Assembly (NCBI RefSeq): GCF_964019385.1
Contig: NC_088654.1
Coordinates: forward strand, 21,522,905-21,586,904
Reading direction: 5' to 3'
Origin: Sycon ciliatum
Lineage: Eukaryota; Porifera; Calcarea; Leucosolenida; Sycettidae
Length of the DNA: 64,000 nucleotides
Every line of letters starts with the position of its first letter. Position 1 is the stretch's first letter. Below the pieces are notes generated by a model, which worked only from the letters and a program-made list of their open reading frames with translations, had not been told where the DNA came from and did no database searches. The position numbers and the translations under genes are program-made. Positions 22,717 through 33,758 of the stretch are shown piece after piece.

Positions 22717-23531
22717 CCATGTCTATCACTGGCTCCTGGTCGGACGCGCTCATGTGTTGATCGTCTGGAGATTGCTTGTCGGACAGGTGCTGGTACTTCT
22801 CAAAATTCCACTGGCGTGAGTATAAAGGTCGAGGACAGAATCCCTTGGAGTTGACCCGCGCAGCCGTTTTCGAGTTGAGTACGAGTCGTGCGGAGGATCT
22901 GGCTTCCTTCCGGAAGATCTTGCACTCGTGGATTTTGACTTGAGTTTCGGCTGAGCTTGCTCGGGTGGTGACGAACTGACTGAGTTTCTCCGTAGTCGTG
23001 TCACTCGGTAAGTTCCCCACAAACAGTACTTTCCGCTTTCCCTTGGGCTTTGTGCTGCAAACTAGCTCACAAAGTCCACTGTCCTCGTTGGCGTCTTCAA
23101 AGCTGGGCAGCAGGTTTGAATTTGCCGATCTTTCATCACGATGCACCTCTGGTACACGTGCTCGAGCAAGGGGCTTTGGACTGTCGGACTGTGGGGTCGG
23201 TTCGTGAACCGAGCTCACAGAAAGTTGTACGTGTACAGGGGGTCACGGATGCGCGGTCAACCCGTACATGAGCTTTTGAAGTCTCCTTGGTGGTTTTCTT
23301 GCCGTTGTTGGCCTTTGCCGTAATGGCGGACTCCTTCAATGATGTTACCTCTTGCCTTAGCTCAATGACAAGGTTGGAGAGATCGTCTAGTCTTTGCCGG
23401 AGGCGGGCTTCATTGTCCCTTGACTCACTAATGAATGCAGCCAAATTTTCTACTATACTGATCACGTTGTGGTGGATCCCGGGAATACTGCTGAGTACCT
23501 CTACCTGCTCCGCGCTTGAGAGCTCGCCCAT
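22658..23531 (-). pseudogene. LINE D ORF1 (coiled coil plus RRM-like), frameshifted
   Basis: The N-terminal part (23136-23531) starts MGELSSAEQVEVL and has a heptad-like segment with LRQRLDDLSNLVIELRQEV, typical of ORF1 trimerisation coils. The second frame (22658-23218) has KRKVLFVGNLPSDTTTEKL, an RNP2-like start of an RRM fold, followed by KIHECKIFRKEAR...ARLVLNS. The two frames overlap around 23140-23218, so a frame change near there separates them. This would be the RNA-binding protein of the element. Confidence 0.65.
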
Positions 23532-23720
23532 GGCGACAGATTGCTCCTTGTTGCAACCTGGCTACCAAGCTACAACTAAACTACGGTACACTGAAACCAC
23601 TGCTACCTGCCTGCCACCAGTCCGTCCTAATGCCGGCTGGGCTGTCCGAGACGATGTGAAAAAACTGGAGCTCGAAAAACGCGTACCTTCCCCTACCTGC
23701 TTCATCTTGGACTTTGGAAT
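23532..23720 (-). promoter_or_regulatory. LINE D 5' UTR, possible internal promoter
   Basis: Upstream of ORF1 on the minus strand lies GCGTTTTTCGAGCTCC followed by CAGCCGGCA. The same two blocks in the same order stand upstream of ORF1 in LINE B1 (43090-43155: GCTTTTTTCGAGCTCC then CAGCCGGCA). Conservation between different LINEs at their 5' ends suggests a shared promoter module; function is inferred. Confidence 0.4.
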
Positions 23721-23734
23721 TGCCTAGACTGTTT

Positions 23735-24200
23735 AAAGCTCATTTTCCTGTTTCTAAACCTTCTCTCCCGCACACAGCCGCTCACCGACAATTCTGCTAT
23801 CATGAGTCCCGTTCGGGACGTATACCAGAACAATAGAAGAACTATTTGCTGCAATGGAAATCAACGCTTCTCTTTATTTATAATCAGACTATTTTTTGTA
23901 ATGCCTTTGTTCCAAATTTATTTCTAGGATAGGAAAGGGAAAAGATTTCAGAGAAACATGATGATAGTCAAATGTCAAGGTATGTATTTGGCAGGACAAG
24001 CAAGCTACAATGTTCAGGGCAGGCACTTTATTCACAAGGCTTTGAACGATCAAATTGTGATCATTGTTCCTCCTTGTGAGGTGATGTTCTACACAGATGA
24101 AAAGAAACGTTCAGACTGCTCTTAAGCCGTGGTTGGCTATAAAAACCCTGCAATCGCCACGCAAAGTGGTCATTTGCTACCACAGCCATGTATTGCTTGG
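23735..24200. other. Intron sequence, nothing recognised
   Basis: No exon or repeat I can name. Confidence 0.4.
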
Positions 24201-24204
24201 AACG

Positions 24205-25212
24205 AGAGAGCTTGGAAGCTCAGGGCCCCATGCTATGCTTTTTGCCTTGATGACCTAGGCAAAAAAAGCATTAAAAAAAGTATATTATCGTGTCCGTTCC
24301 CAAAGGGAACTCATGACGGCCGCTAACACCCGATAAACCCTAGCGGCAGATGCAGCGCCTAACGGTGGGGGTGAGTGGATAAGTCTCACAACCACTGGCA
24401 CAAGTGCCGAGAAAGACCCCATTAGCTGCATCCATGTACCCCTTGTGCCTGGCCACAAGTTCCCAGTTGAGTGTGGGTAGCAGGACGGCTGGAAAAACTG
24501 CTCCCAGGCAGGACTTGAACCAGGTACCTCTCGTATCTCAATCATTGTCTTTGACCATCCCACTGTGCTTGCCTGGCCGCAAAAAAAAGCATAGGGATGT
24601 TATAAATTTTCTTATCAATTTCTCCTATTTTTTTTTCAAGACATAACCTGGGATTCGAACTCTCACTATCGCCCTGCATGCATCCCCCGACACACTTCGC
24701 CTACGTACTAATTCTACCAAGTTGCTTCACGTTATGATCTTGCATTTGAAAGCCCTATTTGAATATTGGGGCCAGCTGTTTGTGGCCAGCCGTCTTTGAT
24801 GCTCCGGCACGGTACGGGTCAGGTACGGTCGAGGGTAATACGACACCGTCTACCGCCTTGATGACCTAGGCAAAAAAGCATAGATGTTATAATTTTTTCA
24901 ATTCCCCTATTTTTTCTAGGCATAACCTGGGATTCGAACCCGCACTATCGCCCTACATGCATTCCCCGATACACTTCGCATTCATACCCATTCTTCCATT
25001 TTGCTTCACGTTATAATCTTGCGTTTGAAAGCCCTATTTGAATATTGTGGCCAGCTGTTTGTGGCCAGCTGTATTTGATGGTGCGGTACGGGACAGATAC
25101 GGGATAGCGCCAGGCGTGACACAAACAAACAAACAAATACCAAATTAAAGCTGTGTGGACCCTGGCTAGCGCCAGACATTACTGAAGTAACGTCTTCTGC
25201 ATAGCTACGGGA
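24205..25212. mobile_element. Palindromic element, copy 3 (reverse), with SINE insertion
   Basis: Begins GAGAGAGCTTGGAAGCTCAGGG and ends TCTTCTGCATAGCTACGGG, the complement of the termini of the copies at 10171 and 13797. B-box complements lie near 24652 (GGGATTCGAAC) and 24930 (GGGATTCGAACCCGC). A SINE lies at 24288-24585, between two AAAAAGCAT words. It ends about 28 bases before an FN3 exon. Confidence 0.7.
24288..24585 (-). repeat. tRNA-derived SINE, copy 2
   Basis: On the minus strand it reads GGTACCTGGTTCAAGTCCTGC (split landmarks GGTACCTGG and TTCAAGTCCTGC), then GGGAACTTGTGGCC, GGATGCAG and GCGCTGCATCTGC, matching the copy at 7636-7900 block by block. Confidence 0.55.
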
Positions 25213-25239
25213 ATAAAAATAAACTACAAGTGCTCTTAC

Positions 25240-25539
25240 CTGCTGCTTTAGTGCGAATGGAGAGAATTGATTTGTTGGATTGTTGACCAGACAGAGTTTT
25301 AACAAATGTTTCCACCTTGAAGTCAGAATCTTCTTCCAGATTTTGAAGTGAAATAGTACTTTCATTTTTACATACAGTTGTCGTATTTTTAACCACATCG
25401 CTGACATTTGACACTGATTGCCGTGTAAAGTGAACACAGTATTTGCTGATTGTATAGTAGCCAGTCATTGGAATTATTGTGCATGTAATCATGTTCTGCG
25501 AGGATGTTTTCACTACTTGGAAAGTCTTGTTCTTGATAG
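25240..25539 (-). CDS. FN3-like exon (diverged)
   Basis: A 300-bp, phase 1-1 exon with a TTTCAG acceptor and GTAAGA donor. It begins IKNKTFQVVKTSSQNMITCTI, and has YYTISKYCVHFTR and LQNLEEDSDFKVETFVKTLSG, ending TKAAG. The Trp of strand B is not present, but length, phase and the EEDSDFKVE(T/S) strand-F pattern support an FN3 or FN3-like domain. Confidence 0.7.
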
Positions 25540-25737
25540 CTGAAACCAAAACCACATGAGCACATACCGTACATTTTTTGCAGCAGGCCATAAGTGCGTG
25601 GCACACTCCTTAACACTCAAATTCGGTTGTCTAGAATTGAGGAATTGAGGTTACCATACTTTCCGAAGTATACGTCACACTGGAGTACAAGCTGCGTCCA
25701 GATATTTGTCATGAAATAGAGACAAGTGAAAAGAGAA

Positions 25738-26245
25738 AGGATCAAAAAGTTACTAATTATGACTAACAGTCCACCAAGGTAACGAGATTTTATACAGTCA
25801 GATTTAATGACAAGTCTCAAAACTGACAAGGATTTTGAGACATTCGACGATCCAACAATCTAGCTCCAAAACATGTACGAAGCGCAAACCAACAACCTTC
25901 CAATTTGGAAGGTTTAATTTAGAATGTCGAACCTTACAGGATGATGATGACGAGACTAGTAAGACCCTTGGACAAACCGGTATCACTACAAATTGAAGAC
26001 GCAAGGCAATAGACCCCCAACTTGGGAGGCTCAAAGGTAAGTAAAAATTCGTAAAGAGGGGAAGGCAAGCGAAGGCAAACTATCAAAAACTGGAAATCAC
26101 TACGGTATCCTACTAAACTCAATGTTGATGTAACGATGATGAACAAGATAGGTACAATAAAAAGTAGTTTCACACGACGTACGTTTTGCCGGTTTTCTGG
26201 TGACGGCTCATGACATGTGCTTATTAAAACTCGGATGGTGAGATA
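25738..26245. repeat. Foldback MITE family A, long form
   Basis: Contains CAACCTTCCAATTTGGAAGG, GATGACGAGAC, CCCAACTTGGGAGG, the TTTCACACGACGTACGTTTTGC module, GACGGCTCATGAC and the end AACTCGGATGGTGAG. The same blocks in the same order occur at 52175-52620. Confidence 0.6.
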
Positions 26246-26342
26246 ATTATTATAAGTGAAAAAGTAAGTAGTAGTAGTAGCATTCGTTGGTGAGCTAGCA
26301 AGGCTCGTAGGTGGCTTTGCCACAGGCGCCTGCCTAAGTGCC

Positions 26343-29216
26343 GTGTCCTGGACTGCTGTCGTGGTGGCCAGTCAGCTGCTTCTCCAGCGGCCACATCCCG
26401 AGAGCCATTCAGCGGAAAACGCCAACCATCTTAAAAGACGACTGGGGATGTGGTTAGCTGGTGACTTCGACGACCTTCTAGATGAAGGTAGATGCATCCA
26501 GGCACATCTCAGGCCACAAAGCAGTAAAGGACGCAACGCTACGGGCTTGGATGACACCATGTTTAGCCGACTGGTTTTCTTCGGGCGCATTCAACCGGCC
26601 TCCAGTATGGTGCAGTCAGGCGGAGTGGGTCGGATCCTGAGGATGGAGGACTGCGTGTCGGAGGACAAGACGGTCTGAGGCGTACTTCTAGAGAAGCCCC
26701 TGCTCCCCAATTGGCTGCGAAGGAAGTTCTGCTGCTTGACGAGGCAGTTCCAGCGAATCCCATTTTATTCGATCGAATAACGTCACAACTCATAAAAACC
26801 GCCAGCAGATAAATAAGCGGCTCTGCTGGTCCATCCGGGGTAGACGCTGAGGGGTGATCCACATGCTGACATGTTATGGGTCGGTGTCTAACAATTATTT
26901 GTCCTCCTCGCTTCCTGCCTCCTCGCGCGTCCTTTGCACTGATGATATAAACCCTTCGTGCACCGAGGCTCTGACCGCGGCTCGCCTAGTCCCTTTGGAC
27001 AAATCCCCCGGGGTAAGACCCATAGCCGTTGGGGAGGTTTCCAGGCCCATTATGTGTTGTGCGGTCCTGAAAAGTATCGAGAGCGACGTTATGGACACCA
27101 CTGCACTACGACAGTTTTGCGTTGACGTGCCCTCTGCTTGCGAGGTCTTGGTGCATGCCATGCATAGTCTGTTCAATCTGGACAGCACTGACGCCATATT
27201 ACTCGTTGATGCATCCAATGCATTTAACTCATTAAACAGAGAAGCAGCACTGCATAACGTACCCATTCTTTGCCCTGCTCCAGGCCAAGTCTTAAAAAAA
27301 CGTACAAAGTCCCTCCCGCCTGTTTGTCACAGGTAGCGGCGAGATTCTCTCACGCGAGGGAACATGCCAAGGGGACCCTTTTGCAATGGTGATCTATGCG
27401 GTAGCGATCATGCCTCTCATTAAATCTCCATCCACCCAATGTCCAAACACAACACAGATCTGGTATGCGGACGATGATTAGGCTGCTGGTACTGTCAGCA
27501 ATGTATTCGACTATTGGTCCATACTAGGCGAAATCGACCCAGAATATGGGTACTACCCCAATGCGTTAAAGACCGTCCTTCTTGCAAAGGAGGCACGTGC
27601 GGATGAGGCCCGTCGTATCTTTTCTGGCACGGGAATTAGCATCATGACAGAGGGCTGCAGATACCTTGGTGGCGCGCTGGGATCGGATGAATTCCAAGAA
27701 TCATTCATCCGGGAGAGGGTTGACAAGTGGGCTGCAGAGGTCGATCGCCTTGCGGAGCTTGCTGTCACCCAGCCCCAAACGGCATAATTATACTGTACTC
27801 GTGCGCAGCATAATTTGTCATTGGTGATACTGTCTAAGGGCGGTCAGCTGTGAGGCTACACAGTCTGCGAAACTAGATCAGGCCATTCGGGATAAATTGT
27901 TGCCCGCAGTCTCCGACATGATTTTGCAAGATGATGATCCGCTGCGATGTTTAATTTCATTACCTTGTCGAATGGGTGGGTTGGGTATCCCCAGGATCTC
28001 AGATTCTTGCGGAGTCACGCACAAAGAGTGGAGCACACCTTCCGTCTCATTGTTGAATTGTGTGCATCAATTACAGAAACAGCCTGCATCATCACCTGCG
28101 TGTCAAAGCCTTGATGGGTCTCAAAGCCTTGATTTTGCATCGCCTCCTGCCGAATCGTCGGCGGCTTCTTCCAACACGCAATCACACGGTGTTGGAGAGG
28201 ATGTATGCGAGGAGGTTGGTGATGATTGGCCGCCGCCACGACCTCCTGGAACACCAGTCGCTACCACTGTGACGGTGCCATCTCACGGAGCTCGCAGTCC
28301 CATTAGCAATGCAGTCATGGAATGTCGCAGGCGTCTGCAGAATACCCGCAAGAACAGTGTTCGTCGAGAACAGCAGGCTCTCAACAACATTAAGCACAGT
28401 TTGTCTGAAAGCCAACGGTTTCTGGTAAACATTTGCAGTGGCGCCAGCAAAGGAGTCTCATCCTGGCTCACGTCATCACCAGGAGTTGCCAATGGTACGG
28501 TCTTAAATTGCTCGGATTTCAGAGACGCTATCGCCATTCGGTACGGCTTGCAGCTGGATGGCCTATCCCCTAATTGTGTGTGCGGCAAGGCAATGACTGT
28601 AGACCATGCGATGACCTGCCCTTGCGGAGGGTATCCATCCGCCAGCCACAATGAGGTCCAGGATCTCCTAGCAGATGTAATGCGTGGAGTTGTTCAAGAC
28701 GTGGAGGTCGAGCCGAAGCTGCTTCCAAATCAGGAGGAGCAGCTCAGTAGGGTGACGGCGAATCGCTCTGTTGAGGCTCCTGTTGACATACGGGCTCGTG
28801 GTTTTTGGACGCGGCAGCAGGAGGCCTTATTCAATATCCGGGTAACGCACCCTAGGGCCAGCCTGCTGTCGCGTTCCAAAGTCATGTGTCAATTGGAGCG
28901 TAACGAAGGAGAGAAGAGGCGGCAGTATGGCGAGAGGATCAATGCAGTTGATAGAGGGAGTTTCACTCCGCTGGTGTTTGCGACAAATGGCATGGCGGGG
29001 AAAGAGTGCACTATATTTTTGAAACCTCTGGTTAGCCTGATTCTCGAGAAGAATATCGATCTATCGTACTCTGTTGTCATGAGTCATTTGCACTGTCGTT
29101 TATCGTTCTGTCTCCATCGTTGGTGCATCACTTGTTTACGTCGCTGCAGAGCGTCCTATCGCACTAAGCGCTCTGCAAAATTTGTTCATGAATGCCGTGT
29201 AATGTGGCGTGTTTAG
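26343..29216 (+). pseudogene. Non-LTR-like reverse transcriptase with zinc and nuclease-like tail
   Basis: A decayed retroelement protein in several frames. In order: a helical N-terminal piece with LKRRLGMWLAGDFDDLL (26410-26680), a GPSGVDA block (about 26825), LVPLDKSPGVRPIAVGE (about 26990), LLVDASNAFNSLNRE with the motif-A Asp (about 27205), [12 protein letters not shown] (about 27355), WYADD (about 27460, followed by a TAG), YGYYPNALKTVLLAKE, YLGGALGSDEF, then a long final frame 27897-29216 with CRMGGLGIP, CVCGKAMTVDHAMTCPCGG...H (Cys/His cluster), VDIRARGFW and FNIRVTHP, which resemble a restriction-like nuclease core. Stops and shifts between 26680 and 27900 disable it. This RT type recurs across invertebrates; I cannot name its clade. 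A relative lies at 56420-56990. Confidence 0.7.
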
Positions 29217-30035
29217 ATGTCTTGCTCAATTTGCAAAAGATCTCCAGTTATTATTATTTTATTATTATTACTTTTTGTCTTCTATTACGAATGCCCTGGC
29301 GAAGAAATGGGGGGGGGGTGTGCCTGACTGACGGTACACATTCTAAAAGGTCTATTGAACCTGAAATTCAAACCTGAAATTCAAACCTGAAATTCAAACC
29401 TGAAATTCAAACCTGAAATTCAAACCTGAAATTCAAACCTGAAATTCAAACCTGAAATTCAAACCTGAAATTCAAACCTGAAATTCAAGCACCATGGCGC
29501 AAATCTAGAAGTTGGGAATGACTGGTGTGGTGAGAGGTATCACTTCAAGTGACAAGCACTGGAGCTGGGTGTCTCCTACTTGATTAGGTGATGGCTGTGG
29601 ATGGTTTGAAGTTCCGAAGGTAGTACCTATTCTCGTGAGGACACTTTCACACAAGTGCCCTCCTCTTGTTGAGAGAGGTGCTTGGGTGCTTGTGCGATTG
29701 CGCTTTTTCCGCCAGGCACAGGTTGCACCTTTTGCTTTTGTTGCTGTAGGCCACTGGTCTGCGGTGTACCGCCCATTGAATGCTGCATGCGTTCCCTTCA
29801 TCCTTTTTGGCCCAGACGTACTGCGATAGGCGAGTGTCCTTCTCGTGTTGTCTGTCACGGAATGATGATTTGTGTTTTTAGTAGCATTGTTTGAATGTTT
29901 GAACCTGAAATTCATGAAATATATCTTTACTTTCTCAATATCCTCATTCTCTTTTAACTCAGTACACAATAGTAGTCGTGTGTCTGCATCCACAGCGCAC
30001 AAGAGAAAAAAACACAACATACAAATGTCACTTAC
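29217..30035. other. Intron sequence with 13-bp minisatellite
   Basis: Apart from the minisatellite at 29350-29487 there is no recognisable feature. Open frames at 29505-30020 and 29635-29890 lack domain signatures. Confidence 0.5.
29350..29487. repeat. 13-bp minisatellite
   Basis: About ten perfect tandem copies of CCTGAAATTCAAA. A single related unit, TTGAACCTGAAATTCATG, occurs 400 bases downstream near 29897. Confidence 0.95.
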
Positions 30036-30311
30036 AATCTTCTTCTTTCACATAAAGTGCATAGGGTCCGGTTCCAGCCGAAGACACTGCTGCCACTTTG
30101 AAAGTAGATGGAATGCCAAGTAATGGTATTTCGACTTTGAACATAGTGCTTGTGGAATAGTACGTCGCATTGGAGTGGCCAATTGTGGATATAATGACAT
30201 AATTGGAAACATGATAATGAGTATATGTCACCGCTGTCCATGATATTTTCAATTTTCTGGTTTCATCTTCTGTTGACTCCACTTTGAGATTGGATGGTGC
30301 CTTCAGTAATT
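30036..30311 (-). CDS. FN3-domain exon
   Basis: A 276-bp (92-codon), phase 1-1 exon. The acceptor is the CTTATAG just upstream of AATTACTGAAGG on the minus strand; the donor is GTAAGT. It encodes LLKAPSNLKVESTEDETRKL, KISWTAVTYTHYHVSNYVIIS, and STFKVAAVSSAGTGPYALYV, a clear FN3 strand F-G end. The acceptor was chosen because it keeps phase 1. Confidence 0.8.
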
Positions 30312-30879
30312 CTATAAGCAGCATAGAATACGTAGCATAGAATATTTATTTTTAAAAACGTTTTCGAGGCTGTCAGATAATCATTGCCCACATTCTCTGT
30401 CAGCATTGTTGCGAATAATGTTGCATGTGCTAGATTTTTCCTGTCTGATATATTCTCTGGAAAAATCTACGCCAGTGAAGAGAATACCCAAAGGGTAAGG
30501 AAAAGCGTTCGGCTAGTCCATCAATGAATTTGTTCCACCTCCACCACATTCGCTCTCTGGCCGACCTCATCACACCAGCAACATGACTACAAGTTGTAGA
30601 TACTGACAAAGAAACTGTTCTCCATACACAACCTGTATTCCTGGTCCTCTTGTCTCACTTCGCACGTTCTCTTTCTCCCTTTCTCCTTTTTTCTTACCTC
30701 CCCTTCTGCATAAATTCTTCGCTAAATGTATCACCTAGTTGTAATGGTAACCACTCTTGTGATGCTACTTATCTTTATGTTTCACTGGTTCTGGTTGAAG
30801 AGAATGTCTGAAAACTGGTCCATGAATTTCGGAGTCCTTATTGATGATGATGGTGATCAAATACCTTGTAGTTTTATTT
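30312..30879. other. Intron sequence, nothing recognised
   Basis: No exon or repeat that I can name. Confidence 0.4.
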
Positions 30880-31020
30880 AACCAATAAGTTCATGTATTT
30901 ACACAATTGGGTGAACTCACCCATTCCACAATTCTCTGCAAATCTGAACCATTCCATTATAATACAACGTTTCGGCACTCGGCCATCGTCATGTAATAAC
31001 AATGAAGTTCATGTATTTTA
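30880..31020. repeat. Penelope-type terminal fragment
   Basis: ACTCACCCATTCC followed by ACAACGTTTCGGCACTCGGCCATCGTCA (split here at landmark CATCGTCA) and GTAATAACAATGAA matches the end of the element at 37060-37180. No coding part is present. Confidence 0.5.
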
Positions 31021-31089
31021 CATAATCAAGTGGTGTGCTTCACTGTCAGAAAAGTGCTCAATACCGATGTAGGGCAGAGCCTTGTATAC

Positions 31090-31302
31090 CTGCCTGAGGA
31101 TCGTCGTAATAGGTGAAACTCAGGGTTGCGACATAGCTTCCAATTTCTCTCGTGTATTTTACATACGTTTTAGCCTCCCAAGTTTGATGGTCTATTGCAT
31201 TGTGTTCTCGAGTTGTAGTTTGACCGGTTTGCTCAATGGTTTTACTAATTTCAACATCACTATCCTGTAACGTTCTACATTTTTTGTTGCCAAGGGACAT
31301 AG
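31090..31302 (-). CDS. Probable exon of the FN3 gene, domain unrecognised
   Basis: A 213-bp open segment with an ACCAG acceptor, phase 1 start and phase 1 GTATAC donor, so it would splice in frame to the exon at 30036. It encodes SLGNKKCRTLQDSDVEIS, TWEAKTYVKYTREIG and SYVATLSFTYYDDPQAG. At 71 codons it is too short for a whole FN3 domain. It could be half of a domain split by an intron, or an Ig-like piece. The donor is weaker than the others. Confidence 0.5.
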
Positions 31303-31544
31303 CTGGTTCACATCTTCAGGGTACATCCCTTCACCTCATGGGAACTTTCCGCACCTAAGCCCGCTAAAACGGAAGGTTGTTGGTTCGCAATTCGTAGATG
31401 TACTGAAGTAGCACTGTCAGGTCACAATATCCTTTTCAGTTTGTTCTACTTTTTTTTAAATTTCTGACTGTATATTGCGGTAAACAACCAGCAGAAAACC
31501 GAATGGGCGCTGGCGTCGGCTTCATCTTACACATGAAAGAAAAT

Positions 31545-32112
31545 TAAACAGCTTGGCTCTCTAATGGGACAGCAGGAAGATGTGGCAGTGCCGGTTTCCC
31601 GGATGATTCAGAAGCGCCGTATGTCCATGCTGGGACATGTGCTTCGACTGGATGACGACACACCTCCACGAAAAGAAATGGAGAGCTATCTGGCGCATAC
31701 CGGGCCAGGCAGAAGGGGCTGACGACTCACCACCCTCGCTACAACAATCAAACAGGACCTGGTAGGGAAGGATATTGCCATGGAAAATACGAAAGATTTG
31801 CAGAACTTGAGGGAGATGGCTGGCGACAAGCGTGCCTGGAGCCGGTTGTGGAAGTGAACGATAGGGTATTCGTTTGTAGAACTCCACTCCATGATTACCA
31901 GCTGTGTTCAATATTCAACAATAGAATTTCATTCCTATCAAACCAGCCATGTTTTAATATTTATTATTCACATATTTTACCGCTAGCTCATTACGATAAG
32001 CTTCTCGGCAATCAAGCAATCAGAAATGCAGAAGCGGAACGAGGTATTATTTTTGCTACGAAAATATTTTATCTCTATTACGCAAACCAATAATAATAAT
32101 AATAATAATAGT
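31545..32112 (+). pseudogene. LINE C fragment, RT C-terminus and 3' UTR
   Basis: Encodes KQLGSLMGQQEDV then, after an apparent internal deletion, MLGHVLRLDDDTPP and DLQNLREMAGDKRAWSRLW, with a TGA at about 31722. These match LGSLLGDREDV, LFGHVLRLNDD and LHAISQSRQDWKDL of LINE C1 at 38284-39426. The 3' end is a (TAA)n run at 32091-32110, into which the Gypsy element has inserted. Confidence 0.65.
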
Positions 32113-32114
32113 AG

Positions 32115-32712
32115 TGTCGTATCCATACGATTGGCACGTGCCTTTTAGGCCTCTACGGGACAAGTATGCCTTATTTAGTTGTTTTATTATTTATCTATCT
32201 CCCGTAAACGGGTTCATAATCGTCTTTATTTTATATTTCCCCACATGGCTCCCGCTCTTTATGCAACAGTTCGTACGCATATTTATTACGGTGATACGCT
32301 ATTGCATGCGGGACCAGCAATCTCGTGGCCATGGATTTCCATGGCCACAACTAGATCATATTGCCATCACCTTGCTTTTCGCTCTCTCTTGCCTTCCGCC
32401 TTCAGGCGGAAGCTTCGGCTTTCGTCTGTCTTGCCTTGTGCTCTCATCGTCTCTTGAACCAAGTTAGCTCCTTTGAAGATGTGAGTCAACCTGAACGGTG
32501 GTGTGAGTGTACGTGTCTGTATATGCCTGAGTGTGTGTGTGTGAGAGTATGTCTAGGTATATGTGCGTGCGTGCGTAAGAGTAATTCTGTTGGTGGACTC
32601 TCTCCAAGTGGCCACCACTGCACGGCCTTGTAATGGGAAGGTTTAGTAAGTAAGTTAGTTCATGTCGACGACCGCAGCCTTGGGGTCAACCCCGGGCCGT
32701 CCGGATACGACA
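32115..32712 (+). repeat. 5' LTR
   Basis: 598 bp, TGTCGTATCC...GGATACGACA. It contains TATTTTATATTT-type AT-rich sequence and a CCGCCTTCAGGCGGAAG hairpin. It differs from the 3' LTR near position 14 (ACGATT versus ATGATT) and in the CTTGCC versus CTTACC word. Confidence 0.95.
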
Positions 32713-33341
32713 TTTGGCGCAGTGAACAGGATCCGACACCTTGTGTGCTGTCAACGAGAGAGACATTGATGATTATGACATTGTGATGCCCCGGTCGTTC
32801 GAATGGACGGGCAGTTTGGATTTTCCGCTGCCCGATCCGCGAATGACCGGACTTCTACGAGATCTCAAGGATATCAAAAAGAAGGTATGGTTGTTCTTGG
32901 TCTGTTTCTCGTGATCGTAAGTTTGATGAAAATTCCACGTGGCGTCGTATATCCATTATTTTGGTTGGTGTCACTTGGTATGGACATTCGCATTCTGGAA
33001 ACAGATGTGGAGCGCCGCCAAGTCAAGGGTTTGATCATGGCGTTAATGGAGAATTTGACCTGTATGACGAAGCTGGCACAGTGGCAGCAGTTTTCCTGCT
33101 GTGCTTGTGGTTTGTGGGTTTTTTTTGTGGTTTTGTGTTTGTGACCTTATGGTTCAGCAGGTGCTGTGAAAAAGAGTTGCTGTTACCTCCTGCGCTGTCT
33201 CGGCAGCTGCTCATGCTCGTGCAGCTATTGTAGCTGAAGCCATTGCTGTAGGGTTTCTACCGCCCCATCGGTGGGAGTGGAATCGACGTCCCTACAGTGC
33301 GATCCTCGCTGGTCCCCTGACCTTGCCGTGAGCGTGCGGAC
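32713..33341 (+). other. Gypsy leader and degenerate gag region
   Basis: Between the primer-binding-like site and the protease I find no capsid homology or zinc knuckle. Short frames only. Confidence 0.5.
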
Positions 33342-33758
33342 ATGTTGGTGCCTCGAGCGGTGAATGGATGTCCAGTGGACGCTGTGATTGATACAGGATC
33401 CGCCGCTACATTGTTGTCAGAGGATTTTGCCGACCGCCTACCTAAGGAGCTGGAAAAGGAAACCTCTGACCAAGGCCAGAAGTTGATTAGCCCCAACGGG
33501 CAACCACTAGAAGCCGTGGCGTCAGCAATTGTTCAGTTGGAACTCGGAGATGCAACCTGTTGGCACCGGGTAAGAATTGTTAAGGGGTTGCCGCGTGATT
33601 GTATTGTTGGCCAGGACGTATTATCCCACATTCCTTGCACAATTTCTTCGGGACAAGGGCGAATGTTCTTCTCTACCTCCCCCGCCTCAATCAGTACTGT
33701 GGGTTCGGATTATGGAGTGTTGAAACTGGGCCACATTGTTACCCGGGGAGGGGGTTAG
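33342..33758 (+). pseudogene. Gypsy aspartic protease
   Basis: Encodes the polyprotein-processing protease. The active-site DTG is at residues 17-19 in VIDTGSAATLLSEDF, with the second-half ILG-like motif represented by CIVGQDVLS. The frame then runs straight into LKLGHIVTR, which belongs to the RT C-terminal region, and stops. The junction near 33720 therefore marks a deletion that removed the RT fingers and palm. Confidence 0.8.
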
